From: Paenibacillus sp. 37
GTDB lineage: Bacteria; Bacillota; Bacilli; Paenibacillales; Paenibacillaceae
Reading direction: 5' to 3'
Assembly: GCF_008386395.1 (NCBI RefSeq)
Contig: NZ_CP043761.1
Span: 5,022,001 to 5,086,000 of the forward strand
DNA: 64,000 bases
A model generated the notes under the pieces. The model had not been told where the DNA came from. It saw only the letters and a program-made list of their open reading frames with translations, and did not search any database. Every line of letters starts with the position of its first letter. Position 1 is the stretch's first letter. Made by a program: the position numbers and the translations under genes. Below, piece by piece: positions 16,696 to 24,859 of this stretch.

Positions 16696-17769
16696 ATGAA
16701 TGAAAAAACGATGGATATGTTTCGTACGTTGACGGAATTTCCTTCCGCATCCGGTTTTGAACGTGAGCTTCGCGGCTGGATGAAAGATAAGCTTTCCGCT
16801 TATACCGATGAGTTCGTCCAGGATCGCCTGGGGAGTCTATTTGGTGTATTACGCGGGGAGGAATCCGGTCCTAAAGTTATGGTAGCCGGACACTTTGACG
16901 AAGTTGGTTTCATGACTACAGGCATTACGGAAACGGGTATGGTCAAATTCCGTCCACTGGGTGGATGGTGGAGTCAGGCTGTACTGTCTCAGCGACTGGA
17001 AATCATCACACCTGATCGTCGGATTACCGGAGTTGTAGGTTCTACTCCTACACACTTGCTGGACGAGTCCCAGCGGAGCAAGCCTGTTGACCTGAACACC
17101 ATGTATCTCGATATTGGAGCAGACGACCGTGCGGAAGCAGAATCTTGGGGCATCCACCCAGGTATGCAGATCGTACCGATCTGTGAATTCACGCCGATGG
17201 CGAACCCGAAGAAAATTATGGCTAAAGCGTGGGATAATCGTTACGGCGTTGGACTTGCACTTGAACTGGTTGAAGCGCTGCACAAGGAAAAACTGCCTAA
17301 CACGCTTTACGCTGGTGCAACGGTTCAGGAAGAACTGGGGCTTCGCGGTGCACGTACGGCGGCCAATCTGATCCAGCCTGATATCTTCTTTGCACTTGAC
17401 TGTAGCGCGGCGAATGATATGACAGGTGATAAACAGTCATTTGGACATATCGGAGAAGGCGCATTGCTTCGTATTTTTGACCCGGGTATGTTCACCCATC
17501 GCGGAATGGTGGAATATGTTCAAGATACGGCTTCATCCAATCAGATCAATATGCAGTATTTCATCTCACCAGGTGGTACCGATGCAGGTCAAGTACACCT
17601 GAGTGGAATTGGTGTACCATCAACAGTTATTGGTATCTGCGCACGTTATATCCACACCTCTTCTTCCATCATTCATACGGATGACTACGATGCGGCCAAA
17701 GAACTGATCGTGAAGCTGGTCAAAGGTCTGGATCGGACAACGATGAATACCATAATTAATAACGCGTAG
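16696..17769 (+). CDS. M42-family aminopeptidase (glutamyl aminopeptidase/YtoP-like)
   Basis: This encodes 357 residues of the M42 metallopeptidase family, cytosolic co-catalytic two-metal aminopeptidases. Metal and catalytic residues sit in recognisable blocks: AGHFDEVGFM (His and Asp), KAWDNRYGVGLALE (bridging Asp), TVQEELGLRGAR (catalytic and metal Glu), FALDCSAAND (Asp) and the C-terminal YIHTSSSIIH (His). The family length is about 350. AGAGGAG precedes the ATG. It is a single gene ending at its own terminator. The peptide substrate preference is unknown. Confidence 0.92.
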   Translation: MNEKTMDMFRTLTEFPSASGFERELRGWMKDKLSAYTDEFVQDRLGSLFGVLRGEESGPKVMVAGHFDEVGFMTTGITETGMVKFRPLGGWWSQAVLSQRLEIITPDRRITGVVGSTPTHLLDESQRSKPVDLNTMYLDIGADDRAEAESWGIHPGMQIVPICEFTPMANPKKIMAKAWDNRYGVGLALELVEALHKEKLPNTLYAGATVQEELGLRGARTAANLIQPDIFFALDCSAANDMTGDKQSFGHIGEGALLRIFDPGMFTHRGMVEYVQDTASSNQINMQYFISPGGTDAGQVHLSGIGVPSTVIGICARYIHTSSSIIHTDDYDAAKELIVKLVKGLDRTTMNTIINNA

Positions 17770-17809
17770 TTTGGTTAAACGGAACGTCCTTAAATATGAT
17801 GTACCTGAA

Positions 17810-17844
17810 AGAGATGTCCCGTCAGACCGGGATGTCTCTTTTTT
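17810..17844 (+). terminator. Terminator after the M42 peptidase gene
   Basis: AGAGATGTCCCG and CGGGATGTCTCT pair along 12 bases with two G-T wobbles around a 6-base loop, followed by six T. Confidence 0.88.
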
Positions 17845-17873
17845 GGGTTTAATCAACTAGATTAATAGGTCGA

Positions 17874-17900
17874 ACATTATGGAGAATGCCACATAAGATA
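17874..17900 (+). promoter_or_regulatory. Sigma-K-like promoter
   Basis: AC at 17874-17875 and CATAAGATA at 17892-17900 (CATANNNTA) are separated by 16 bases, matching the mother-cell sigma-K pattern. It lies about 50 bases upstream of the 17951 gene. The short -35 makes chance occurrence possible. Confidence 0.4.
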
Positions 17901-17950
17901 TACGATAATGGAAGATCAATAACCAAACACCAACCAGTGGGGGACCTGTT

Positions 17951-18271
17951 ATGGCAGTGAGAAGGAATGGAAAATCGAATAAAGGTTCCAAAAAAACAAA
18001 TGCCGCAAACACCCTTCTCAATGGCAACCTTAAAGGAAGAAATCTGGAACTAATTGTAGCGGCGTTATTGGTGAGCGGAAAGTTGAGAGTGGATGCAGTC
18101 ACGTTGTTTCGTGAGGCTACATTGGTTGTAGAATTGGTTGGTCAATATAAAACACTTCAAAAGGTCACACCCTCCAATTCAGACAAACTGGTACAATTCC
18201 TGGATGAAACTGGCGGGGATATGACGCTTAATGATGTTATACAGGCATTTCAGCAGAGAATCAATTCTTAA
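17951..18271 (+). CDS. Hypothetical protein, basic N-terminus, possible sporulation role
   Basis: This encodes 106 residues. The first 30 residues are rich in Lys, Arg, Asn and Gly (MAVRRNGKSNKGSKKTN), followed by a helical region (LELIVAALLVSGKLRVDAVTLFREATLVVELV) and a terminal segment MTLNDVIQAFQQRINS. I do not recognise the family. A GGGGGA ribosome binding site precedes the ATG, a sigma-K-like promoter lies upstream, and a tiny membrane-peptide gene follows 21 bases after the stop, so expression during sporulation is plausible but inferred. Confidence 0.7.
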   Translation: MAVRRNGKSNKGSKKTNAANTLLNGNLKGRNLELIVAALLVSGKLRVDAVTLFREATLVVELVGQYKTLQKVTPSNSDKLVQFLDETGGDMTLNDVIQAFQQRINS

Positions 18272-18292
18272 TAAAGAAATGAGGTGGGCAAC

Positions 18293-18412
18293 ATGTCCGA
18301 GTTTGACGGAACCGGGTTCGCCGAACTGTTAATTGTGCTTATTCTTGTTGTTTTATTTGTATTTGGCTCCTCCGATATTGAAAGTCTATCCAGCACTCCA
18401 ACAGCAACTTGA
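18293..18412 (+). CDS. 39-residue small membrane peptide, YjcZ-like
   Basis: A 39-codon frame begins ATG after GAGGTGGGC and encodes MSEFDGTGFAELLIVLILVV, then LFVFGSSDIESLSSTPTAT. A polar, Gly-containing head leads into one hydrophobic helix and a Ser/Thr tail. The head-plus-helix layout with aromatic-Ala before a Leu/Ile/Val run resembles YjcZ-type small sporulation proteins, but the Gly/Tyr repeats of that family are missing. It is 21 bases after the 17951 gene and probably co-transcribed with it. Confidence 0.6.
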   Translation: MSEFDGTGFAELLIVLILVVLFVFGSSDIESLSSTPTAT

Positions 18413-18446
18413 TCCCATTACCCTCTCATGGCTTACAGGTAAATAA

Positions 18447-18485
18447 CAAAAAAGAAATACCAGCCCTTATGCAGGACTGGTATTT
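18447..18485 (-). terminator. Terminator of the YdjM-like gene, possibly bidirectional
   Basis: On the reverse strand AATACCAGTCC and GGGCTGGTATT form a stem followed by TCTTTTTTG. The hairpin lies between two convergent genes and could also slow transcription from the plus strand. Confidence 0.75.
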
Positions 18486-18490
18486 GGTCA

Positions 18491-19198
18491 TTACAGAAAT
18501 AGCGGTGAGAATGCAATCCAGGCCAAAATAAGAGTAAGCACAATGCAGACATTCTCTACAACGGCCCCACGTTTGGTCCCTGTACTCATCAGATTCACCC
18601 GTATGCGCCACTTGAGCGGTGGTAACGGACGAATCCCCCGATTGGTTAGTGAATCGGCCAACAAGTGCATGGCATATGCTGTACCTCCTGCTACCCAGAT
18701 CTCCGGTCCCTGCTGCTGGGTCGTGCTGTAAAGCAAGCCGGCCCAAATGGCTGTTCCATATAGGGTATGCGTTAGTCCCCTGTGAGTTAGCGTTGTACAC
18801 AGCATAAGTAGGCTGCCTGCAATCAAGTTCCACGGTGCAAACGCATGACCATAGAAGACAAGCCCTAGTCCAATCGCAAACATCAACACTTTGCGAAGCG
18901 AACGCGAAGGCAGGAATGACACAAGCGCAATGAGGATCGCAAGCAACAGGTTCCATGGTTTGGCATGAACATAGAAGTACACAAATACAGCTGTGGGCAA
19001 CAGAATCGTCTGTAACAACCTGATCAGACTGTTAGGCAGGGCTCTGGATACCAGCAGCGAATTTGGCTCATCAATGTCAGGCAATAACGAACCAATCAGA
19101 GCAACCGTAACTGCCGGCGCAGTCACCGGCATGCCGGCCAACTGCAGAACAGAAAGCGACACACCTGTCCCGATAATAAGGTGGGATCTTCCCATCAT
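18491..19198 (-). CDS. YdjM-like membrane-bound metal-dependent hydrolase (DUF457)
   Basis: This encodes 235 residues of the YdjM/DUF457 family of multi-pass membrane proteins with predicted metal-binding residues. Family features are the N-terminal GRSHLIIG (His), GSLLPDIDEPNS (Asp-Asp) and HRGLTHTLYG (two His), plus HLLADSLTNRGIRPL. About five or six hydrophobic helices are visible. Paired ATGs at 19198 and 19195 follow AAAGGACG; a longer frame to 19234 lacks a binding site. The function is unproven; the hydrolase label comes only from the conserved metal-like residues. Confidence 0.82.
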   Translation of the reverse strand: MMGRSHLIIGTGVSLSVLQLAGMPVTAPAVTVALIGSLLPDIDEPNSLLVSRALPNSLIRLLQTILLPTAVFVYFYVHAKPWNLLLAILIALVSFLPSRSLRKVLMFAIGLGLVFYGHAFAPWNLIAGSLLMLCTTLTHRGLTHTLYGTAIWAGLLYSTTQQQGPEIWVAGGTAYAMHLLADSLTNRGIRPLPPLKWRIRVNLMSTGTKRGAVVENVCIVLTLILAWIAFSPLFL

Positions 19199-19320
19199 GA
19201 TGCAAAAACGTCCTTTCGAAGAAATCGGGAACAATACGGCCCAATTCCGATTTTACAACGAAAACAAAATAAGAACAATAGTTCGCATTTCTTATTTGTA
19301 TGAAAATTAATATAACTTTC

Positions 19321-19336
19321 TGTGATGGGGCTCACA
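19321..19336 (+). promoter_or_regulatory. FNR-type box 1 upstream of nirB
   Basis: TGTGATGGGGCTCACA is an exact match to TGTGA-N6-TCACA, the CRP/FNR half-site pair used by Bacillus Fnr. Its centre is about 88.5 bases upstream of the start point inferred for nirB. Confidence 0.6.
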
Positions 19337-19367
19337 TTATTATATTTATGACTCTTTTATCTTTATT

Positions 19368-19383
19368 AGTGAATTAAATCACA
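19368..19383 (+). promoter_or_regulatory. FNR-type box 2 at -41.5 of the nirB promoter
   Basis: AGTGAATTAAATCACA matches TGTGA-N6-TCACA at all but one base. A TATAAT at 19405-19410 would start transcription near 19417, which places the box centre at about -41.5, the class II activator position. No good -35 hexamer is present, as expected for an activator-dependent promoter. Confidence 0.65.
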
Positions 19384-19404
19384 TAAATTGTCGTCAACTA
19401 CTTG

Positions 19405-19410
19405 TATAAT
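19405..19410 (+). promoter_or_regulatory. -10 element of the nirB promoter
   Basis: A perfect TATAAT lies 64 bases upstream of the nirB ATG, without a recognisable -35 at 17 bases. The spacing to FNR box 2 supports activation by an oxygen-sensing regulator. Confidence 0.6.
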
Positions 19411-19473
19411 TTCAAATATAAACCACTAAAATTTTGAGTAATGTACAGCGTCTATTCAAGGAGGCATACACAC

Positions 19474-21903
19474 ATGAACGGAAAAAAAGAGAACCTCATT
19501 ATCATTGGTAACGGTATGGCAGGAATCAGTACCGTTGAGCAAATTTTGAAATTAACTACGCGATTTGATATTACTGTTTTTGGCACAGAGCCCTATCCTA
19601 ACTACAACCGCATTATGTTGTCTTATGTACTGGAAGGAAGCAAAACACTGGACGATATCGTGCTGAACGACCTTCACTGGTATGAAGATTACGGCATTAC
19701 GCTGCACACAGGCACAACGGTTACACGAATCGATGCCGAGACACACGAAGTTGTGACTGAAGATGGAACTCGCGTTCCTTATGACAAAATTATCATTGCA
19801 ACAGGCTCCAACTCCTTCATTCTCCCCGTACCGGGACATGACAAAGAAGGTGTTGTCGGTTTCCGCGATATCGCCGATTGCAATGTCATGCTGGAAGCTG
19901 CTAAGCAGTATAAACGAGCGGCCGTTATCGGGGGCGGACTGCTAGGCCTTGAAGCTGCCAAAGGGTTGGTACAACTTGGCATGGAAGTTACCGTAGTGCA
20001 TCTGATGGAAGATCTGATGGAGCGTCAGCTTGATCCACAAGCTTCAGCCATGTTGAAGGCAGAACTCGAACGTCAGGGTATCCGGTTCAAGATGGGTGCG
20101 CAGACTTCCGAACTGCTGGGCGGCGAACGCGTTGAAGGGATACGTTTTGCAGATGATACGGTTCTGAATGTTGATTTTGTGGTCATGGCTGTAGGCATTA
20201 AACCCAATACGACTGTAGCCCGCGAAAGCGGTATGGAAGTGAACCGGGGTATTGTCGTGAATGACTATATGCAGACTTCACTTGAGAATGTGTATTCGGT
20301 CGGGGAATGTACAGAGCACCGCGGGGTATGTTACGGCCTCGTTGCCCCCTTGTTCGAACAAGGCATGATTCTCGCGAAACATATCTGCGGTGTAGAGACC
20401 GCTCCATATGAAGGTTCTGTAGTATCTACGAAATTGAAAATTTCGGGTGTAGACGTGTTTTCAACGGGTGAATTCATCGACAGCCCAGAGCACACGGTCA
20501 TTTCGCACAAAGATGACTGGAAACGAACCTACAAAAAAATTCTGCTTCGTGATAATAAAATGGTCGGCGCTGTTCTCTTCGGTGACATTACGGATTCTGC
20601 CGAATTGCAGAAACTGATTAAAAATCAAACCGAAATGACCGAGGAATTGTACGGTTCACTCATGGGTACAGGCTGCGGTGGTCATAAGAAAGCAACCTCT
20701 GTTGAAACGATGCCCGAGGACGAGATCGTCTGTGGATGTAACGGGGTAACTAAAGGCACGATTGTCGATGTAATTACAAACCAGGGCCTTACCACTGTAG
20801 ATGAAATCAAAGCCTGTACCGGTGCAACACGCTCATGCGGTGGATGTAAACCGGTTGTGGAACAGATTCTGCAATATGTGCTGGGAGACGGCTTCAGCAG
20901 TGGAGCCAAACAGGGAATATGCGGATGTACTTCCATGGGACGGGATGAGATTGTAGCTGAGATTCGTGCAAAAGGATTACAAACGACCAAAGAGGTCATG
21001 AATGTACTGGGTTGGAGTCAGCCTGAGGGTTGTTCGAAATGTCGCCCTGCAATCAACTATTACCTTGGCATGATTGCACCAGACACACACGAAGATGAGA
21101 AGGAATCCCGTTTTGTTAACGAACGCATGAATGCAAATATTCAAAAAGATGGAACGTATACGGTCGTACCTCGGATGTATGGCGGAGTGACTACACCAGC
21201 GGATCTCAAACGCATCGCTGATGTTTCAGTCAAATATGATGTGAAAGCAGTCAAAGTTACCGGCGGTCAGCGCCTCGACTTGATTGGTGTCAAAAAAGAA
21301 GATCTGACTAAAGTCTGGGCTGAACTGGATATGCCTTCAGGTTATGCATACGCCAAATCGCTGCGCACGGTCAAAACATGTGTCGGCTCCCAATTCTGCC
21401 GATTCGGTACACAGGATTCCATGGCTATGGGTGCTCGGATTGAACGGAAATTCGAACGTCTGGATCTGCCTGCCAAGTTCAAATACGCTGTCAATGGCTG
21501 TCCACGGAACTGTGCAGAGGCATGTACAAAAGATATCGGTATCGTTGGTAACGACGGCGGCTGGGAAATCTTTATCGGTGGTAACGGCGGTATTAAAGCA
21601 AGACTTGCTGATTCCCTATGCAAAGTGAAAACAGATGAAGAGTTGATTGAATTGTGCGGAGCCATCATGCAATATTACCGCGAGACAGGTAACTATCTGG
21701 AGCGGACTTCCGAGTGGGTGGAACGTATGGGTCTGGAGCATATTCGTTCGGTTGTCGTGGATAATCTTGAGGAACGCAAAGCGTTGATGCAACGGATTGA
21801 ATTCGCACTTGAGCATGTGGAAGAACCTTGGCAAAAAGCGATTCGTAATGAGGAAGGCCAAAGCAAAATGTTCCACGGCATCGAAGTATCGGCTCGTCCA
21901 TAA
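19474..21903 (+). CDS. nirB: Assimilatory/dissimilatory NAD(P)H nitrite reductase, large subunit
   Basis: This encodes 809 residues of the siroheme nitrite reductase that reduces nitrite to ammonium with NAD(P)H. Domain order: FAD/NAD(P) oxidoreductase (IIGNGMAGIS near the N-terminus, VIGGGLLGLEAAKGL for the second dinucleotide), then two BFD-like [2Fe-2S] Cys blocks (VCGCNGVTKG ... CGGCKP and GICGCTSMG ... CSKCRP), then the sulfite/nitrite reductase domain with the paired Cys motifs CVGSQFCRFG and CPRNCAEACTKDIG that bind the 4Fe-4S/siroheme centre. The ATG at 19474 follows AAGGAGG; an ATG at 19441 lacks a binding site. It forms an operon with nirD and the transporter gene. Confidence 0.96.
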   Translation: MNGKKENLIIIGNGMAGISTVEQILKLTTRFDITVFGTEPYPNYNRIMLSYVLEGSKTLDDIVLNDLHWYEDYGITLHTGTTVTRIDAETHEVVTEDGTRVPYDKIIIATGSNSFILPVPGHDKEGVVGFRDIADCNVMLEAAKQYKRAAVIGGGLLGLEAAKGLVQLGMEVTVVHLMEDLMERQLDPQASAMLKAELERQGIRFKMGAQTSELLGGERVEGIRFADDTVLNVDFVVMAVGIKPNTTVARESGMEVNRGIVVNDYMQTSLENVYSVGECTEHRGVCYGLVAPLFEQGMILAKHICGVETAPYEGSVVSTKLKISGVDVFSTGEFIDSPEHTVISHKDDWKRTYKKILLRDNKMVGAVLFGDITDSAELQKLIKNQTEMTEELYGSLMGTGCGGHKKATSVETMPEDEIVCGCNGVTKGTIVDVITNQGLTTVDEIKACTGATRSCGGCKPVVEQILQYVLGDGFSSGAKQGICGCTSMGRDEIVAEIRAKGLQTTKEVMNVLGWSQPEGCSKCRPAINYYLGMIAPDTHEDEKESRFVNERMNANIQKDGTYTVVPRMYGGVTTPADLKRIADVSVKYDVKAVKVTGGQRLDLIGVKKEDLTKVWAELDMPSGYAYAKSLRTVKTCVGSQFCRFGTQDSMAMGARIERKFERLDLPAKFKYAVNGCPRNCAEACTKDIGIVGNDGGWEIFIGGNGGIKARLADSLCKVKTDEELIELCGAIMQYYRETGNYLERTSEWVERMGLEHIRSVVVDNLEERKALMQRIEFALEHVEEPWQKAIRNEEGQSKMFHGIEVSARP

Positions 21904-21961
21904 GTAAGCTCGCAAGATTAATACTACCGGAATGTTAAATATAGATAAGGAGTGGTTTTAG

Positions 21962-22288
21962 ATGACGACAAAACAATCAGGCACCTACTTCCCTGCCGGA
22001 GTAGTTGAAGAATTCCTGCCACGAATCGGAAGAGTAGTTGAGATTAAGGACCATCAGCTTGCTGTCTTTCGTGCATCGGATGGCACCATCTTCGCTGCGG
22101 ATAATCACAACCCCCACCCCAAGGGTGGGCCGCTGGCAGAAGGCATCGTGTCCGGACATTATCTGTACGATCCACTGTATGATTGGAAAATCGATCTGAC
22201 GACCGGTCTTGTGCAAGCACCGGATAATGGTCAAGTCCAGATGTATCCAGTCAAGGTAGAGAACGGCCAGGTCTGGATTGCTGTATAG
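21962..22288 (+). CDS. nirD: Nitrite reductase small subunit, Rieske-like
   Basis: This encodes 108 residues of the NirD family, partner of NirB. The Rieske fold blocks are recognisable (NPHPKGGPLAEGIVSGHYLYDPLYDWKID, residues roughly 45-73), but the Cys-x-His pairs that would bind a [2Fe-2S] cluster are replaced (Asn and Asp for Cys, Tyr for the second His). Loss of the cluster is common in this family, so this is probably a structural or regulatory subunit. AAGGAG precedes the ATG. Confidence 0.93.
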   Translation: MTTKQSGTYFPAGVVEEFLPRIGRVVEIKDHQLAVFRASDGTIFAADNHNPHPKGGPLAEGIVSGHYLYDPLYDWKIDLTTGLVQAPDNGQVQMYPVKVENGQVWIAV

Positions 22289-22337
22289 CTCCATTGAAAC
22301 GTTCAAAGATTGATGCAAAATAATGGGGGAAACCGTG

Positions 22338-23120
22338 ATGTATACACCAAGTGTTGAGGGAATTATTGAAGCTGCAGTTAAAAAACGGGATCAGATGAAC
22401 TCCAATCTTTCACGCTACATGGTTGCCGCCTTAATGGCGGGTGCCTATGTAGGACTTGGCATCGTGCTGATCTTCAGTATCGGTGCTCCGCTCCTTGCGG
22501 CACAGTCACCACTGCAAACCATGTTGATGGGCATGTCCTTCGGACTCGCGCTCACGCTGGTCATCTTTGCCGGATCGGAACTGTTCACAGGTAACAATAT
22601 GTTCTTTACCATGAGTACACTGGCAGGCCGGACCACAGTTAAAGATACACTGAAAAACTGGGGGCTCGTCTTCCTCGGCAACTTGTTAGGTGCGATCCTG
22701 CTCAGCCTGCTTATTGTAGGCAGTGGCCTGTTCAAAACGGCTGCGCCTGAACATCTGTTATTCGTCGCTTCAGCCAAAAAGATGGCTGCTCCCGTATCGG
22801 AGTTGTTCTTCCGCGGCATTCTCTGTAACTGGCTCGTCTGTCTGGCGATCTGGATGGCTGCTCGCACAAAAGAGGATATCGCCAAAATTGCTCTTATCTG
22901 GTGGTGTCTGTACGCCTTTATTGCAAGTGGGTATGAGCACAGTGTTGCCAATATGACTTTGCTGTCCTTGTCCTGGCTGTTGCCTAACCACCCGGATACC
23001 ATTACTCTGGCAGGCTGGTTTCATAACATGATCCCGGTGACACTTGGTAATATCATCGGCGGTGCCCTATTTGTCGGAATGGCTTACTGGTATACTTCAC
23101 CGGTACGTAAAAGATCATAA
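22338..23120 (+). CDS. Formate/nitrite transporter family channel (NirC-like)
   Basis: This encodes 260 residues with six or more hydrophobic segments. FNT-family features include AGAYVGLGIVLIFSIG, the GSELFTGNNMFFT segment with the Gly-Ser-Glu-Leu-Phe-Thr-Gly-Asn signature, and CNWLVCLAIWMA. Placement after nirB-nirD suggests nitrite import or export. The ATG at 22338 follows GGGGGAAAC; the upstream ATG at 22323 would overlap that site. The operon ends at the terminator at 23176-23225. Confidence 0.9.
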   Translation: MYTPSVEGIIEAAVKKRDQMNSNLSRYMVAALMAGAYVGLGIVLIFSIGAPLLAAQSPLQTMLMGMSFGLALTLVIFAGSELFTGNNMFFTMSTLAGRTTVKDTLKNWGLVFLGNLLGAILLSLLIVGSGLFKTAAPEHLLFVASAKKMAAPVSELFFRGILCNWLVCLAIWMAARTKEDIAKIALIWWCLYAFIASGYEHSVANMTLLSLSWLLPNHPDTITLAGWFHNMIPVTLGNIIGGALFVGMAYWYTSPVRKRS

Positions 23121-23175
23121 TTCTTTATTCAACAGCAATTATGTAGCGCCAGGTAACACAACATCTACACACTGA

Positions 23176-23225
23176 AGCCACGATGGATGCCGAACTTACG
23201 TTCAGTCACACATCGTGGCTTTTTA
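23176..23225 (+). terminator. Terminator of the nir operon
   Basis: AGCCACGATG and CATCGTGGCT form a perfect 10-base stem around a 25-base loop, followed by TTTTTAT. Confidence 0.82.
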
Positions 23226-23407
23226 TGGTTTGTCGATAAGCATCGTACTCTCTCGCATGGTTCCCCTTTCATCCTCTCGTCCTTCTATAAAGAATTAAAA
23301 TTCATTTTACCTTCGTCGCTATCCGCCTTAATCCACAGTTGACATAACTGGTGTATAGTCGATGGATACTCACATTTATACTCAATCAGCAAAGGATGAT
23401 CGCTTAT

Positions 23408-24037
23408 ATGGGAATCCATACATACTTCAGGTCACTGAATGATCTTGAACGTATTATTCGTACACCTGGCAAATTCAAATTCGAAGAACACAGCGTCTCC
23501 GCTCATTCCTGGAAAGTGGTACAGTACGCCAAAACACTCGCAGATATTGAGGAACAGCATGGAGTCATCGTGGATTGGAAGAAGTTATACGAAATTACGA
23601 GCAGTCATGATTATGGTGAAATCTTCATTGGTGATATCAAAACACCAGTCAAACATTATTCACTGGAGCTGCGTTCGATGCTGCAGAAGGTGGAAGAAGG
23701 CATGGTTGAACATTTTATTAATGAAAATATTCCTGAAGAGTTCCAGCCTATATTCCGCAGACAGCTGCGTGAGGGCAAAGACCAATCGGTTGAAGGACTG
23801 ATTCTCGAAGTCGCAGACAAGATGGATCAGGTATATGAAGCCTTTGCTGAGCTCCAACGTGGCAATACGGAGAAAGAGTTTATCGTTATGTACCGTTATG
23901 CCTTGGTCAAAATCAAAAATATCGACCTCCACTGTGTGCAGTATTTCCTGGAACAGATTCTACCCGACATGATTGAAGAAGGTATTCGCTCCCCGTTTGA
24001 TATTCGCAAAATAACCGAAGAAGCTCTGGCCCAGTAA
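23408..24037 (+). CDS. YfbR-like HD-domain hydrolase
   Basis: This encodes 209 residues of the HD superfamily, closest by eye to YfbR-type 5'-deoxynucleotidases. Metal ligands appear as EEHSVSAHSWKV (His), SSHDYGEIFIGDIKTPVKH (His-Asp followed by a conserved I-x-G-D-I-x-x-P loop typical of YfbR relatives) and EVADKMDQ (Asp). The ATG at 23408 follows AAAGG; an upstream ATG encodes a non-conserved extension. Its stop abuts the stop of the convergent response-regulator gene with no space between. The substrate is unknown; dNMP dephosphorylation is the family expectation. Confidence 0.82.
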   Translation: MGIHTYFRSLNDLERIIRTPGKFKFEEHSVSAHSWKVVQYAKTLADIEEQHGVIVDWKKLYEITSSHDYGEIFIGDIKTPVKHYSLELRSMLQKVEEGMVEHFINENIPEEFQPIFRRQLREGKDQSVEGLILEVADKMDQVYEAFAELQRGNTEKEFIVMYRYALVKIKNIDLHCVQYFLEQILPDMIEEGIRSPFDIRKITEEALAQ

Positions 24038-24859
24038 TCAGCTCAGGTCAACATGGTTCTCCTCATCCATGGACAGGGCTTTTTTTCGTTCCTGCAATTG
24101 CAGTCGGTATTCGCTAGGGTACAAGCCCGTTTTGTTTTTGAAGATCCGGCTGAAATAGTGGGAATCACTATACCCTACCGCTCCACCAATCGTCTTGATA
24201 TCCATATTCTCATGGGTGACAAGCATACGTTTTGCTTCATTGATCCGCAGACCTGTCATATATTTCAGCGGAGTCTCCCCCGTTACTTTCTTAAAACACT
24301 TTCCTAGATAGTCCACAGTAAAATGCATCTGTCCCGCCATGTCCTGGAGTGTAATCTCATGCATGTAATTCTGCTTCAAATACAACTTAATGGCCTCTGC
24401 GATATCCTCCGGCTTCACCTGCTCGTCCAGCACGGCACTGACGTGGGCAAGTGAATCCACAGCGCTCCCAAGCTTCAATTCCATCGCATCCAGCAGTGTC
24501 CGAAGCTGTTCTTCCGATAATGGTTTGAGCAGATAATCCTCCACCTTGTAACTGATTGCCTGCCGTGCATATTCGAATTCATGGTAACCACTCAGAATGA
24601 CAATCTTTACATGCGGATAGGCAAAATACAGATGTTTGGCGAGCTCCAATCCATTCATTACCGGCATCTGTATATCAGTTACAACCAGATCAGGTACGGC
24701 ATGTTCGATGAGCTGTAACGCTTCCTGACCGTTCCGCGCTTCACCGATCACCTCGAACCGGGTGTCCAGCTCTCTGAATTTGCGCGAGACATTCCGGCGA
24801 ATCAGGGCTTCATCTTCCACAATAATCGTTCTGTATTTGATTGTCATGGGTTCAGTCAT
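24038..24859 (-). CDS. YesN-type response regulator with AraC DNA-binding domain
   Basis: This encodes 273 residues. The receiver domain (about 9-125) has the acidic pair in VEDEALIRR, phosphorylated Asp in VVTDIQMP, Thr/Ser in VILSGYHEF and Lys in LLKPLSEEQL. A linker leads to an AraC/XylS helix-turn-helix domain (about 170-265) with GYSDSHYFSRIFKNKTGLYPSEYR. It overlaps the histidine kinase gene by 8 bases. Such pairs in Paenibacillus usually control the neighbouring carbohydrate ABC transporter, which is encoded divergently here. Confidence 0.93.
   Translation of the reverse strand: MTEPMTIKYRTIIVEDEALIRRNVSRKFRELDTRFEVIGEARNGQEALQLIEHAVPDLVVTDIQMPVMNGLELAKHLYFAYPHVKIVILSGYHEFEYARQAISYKVEDYLLKPLSEEQLRTLLDAMELKLGSAVDSLAHVSAVLDEQVKPEDIAEAIKLYLKQNYMHEITLQDMAGQMHFTVDYLGKCFKKVTGETPLKYMTGLRINEAKRMLVTHENMDIKTIGGAVGYSDSHYFSRIFKNKTGLYPSEYRLQLQERKKALSMDEENHVDLS

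Noticed and set aside
18426..18956. 176-codon reverse-strand frame
   Set aside because: Another frame of the YdjM-like gene; its sequence is rich in Cys and Trp in a pattern typical of a shadow frame.
23339..23370. TTGACA upstream of the HD hydrolase as a promoter
   Set aside because: No -10 hexamer lies 16-18 bases downstream; the nearest candidates are at wrong spacing.
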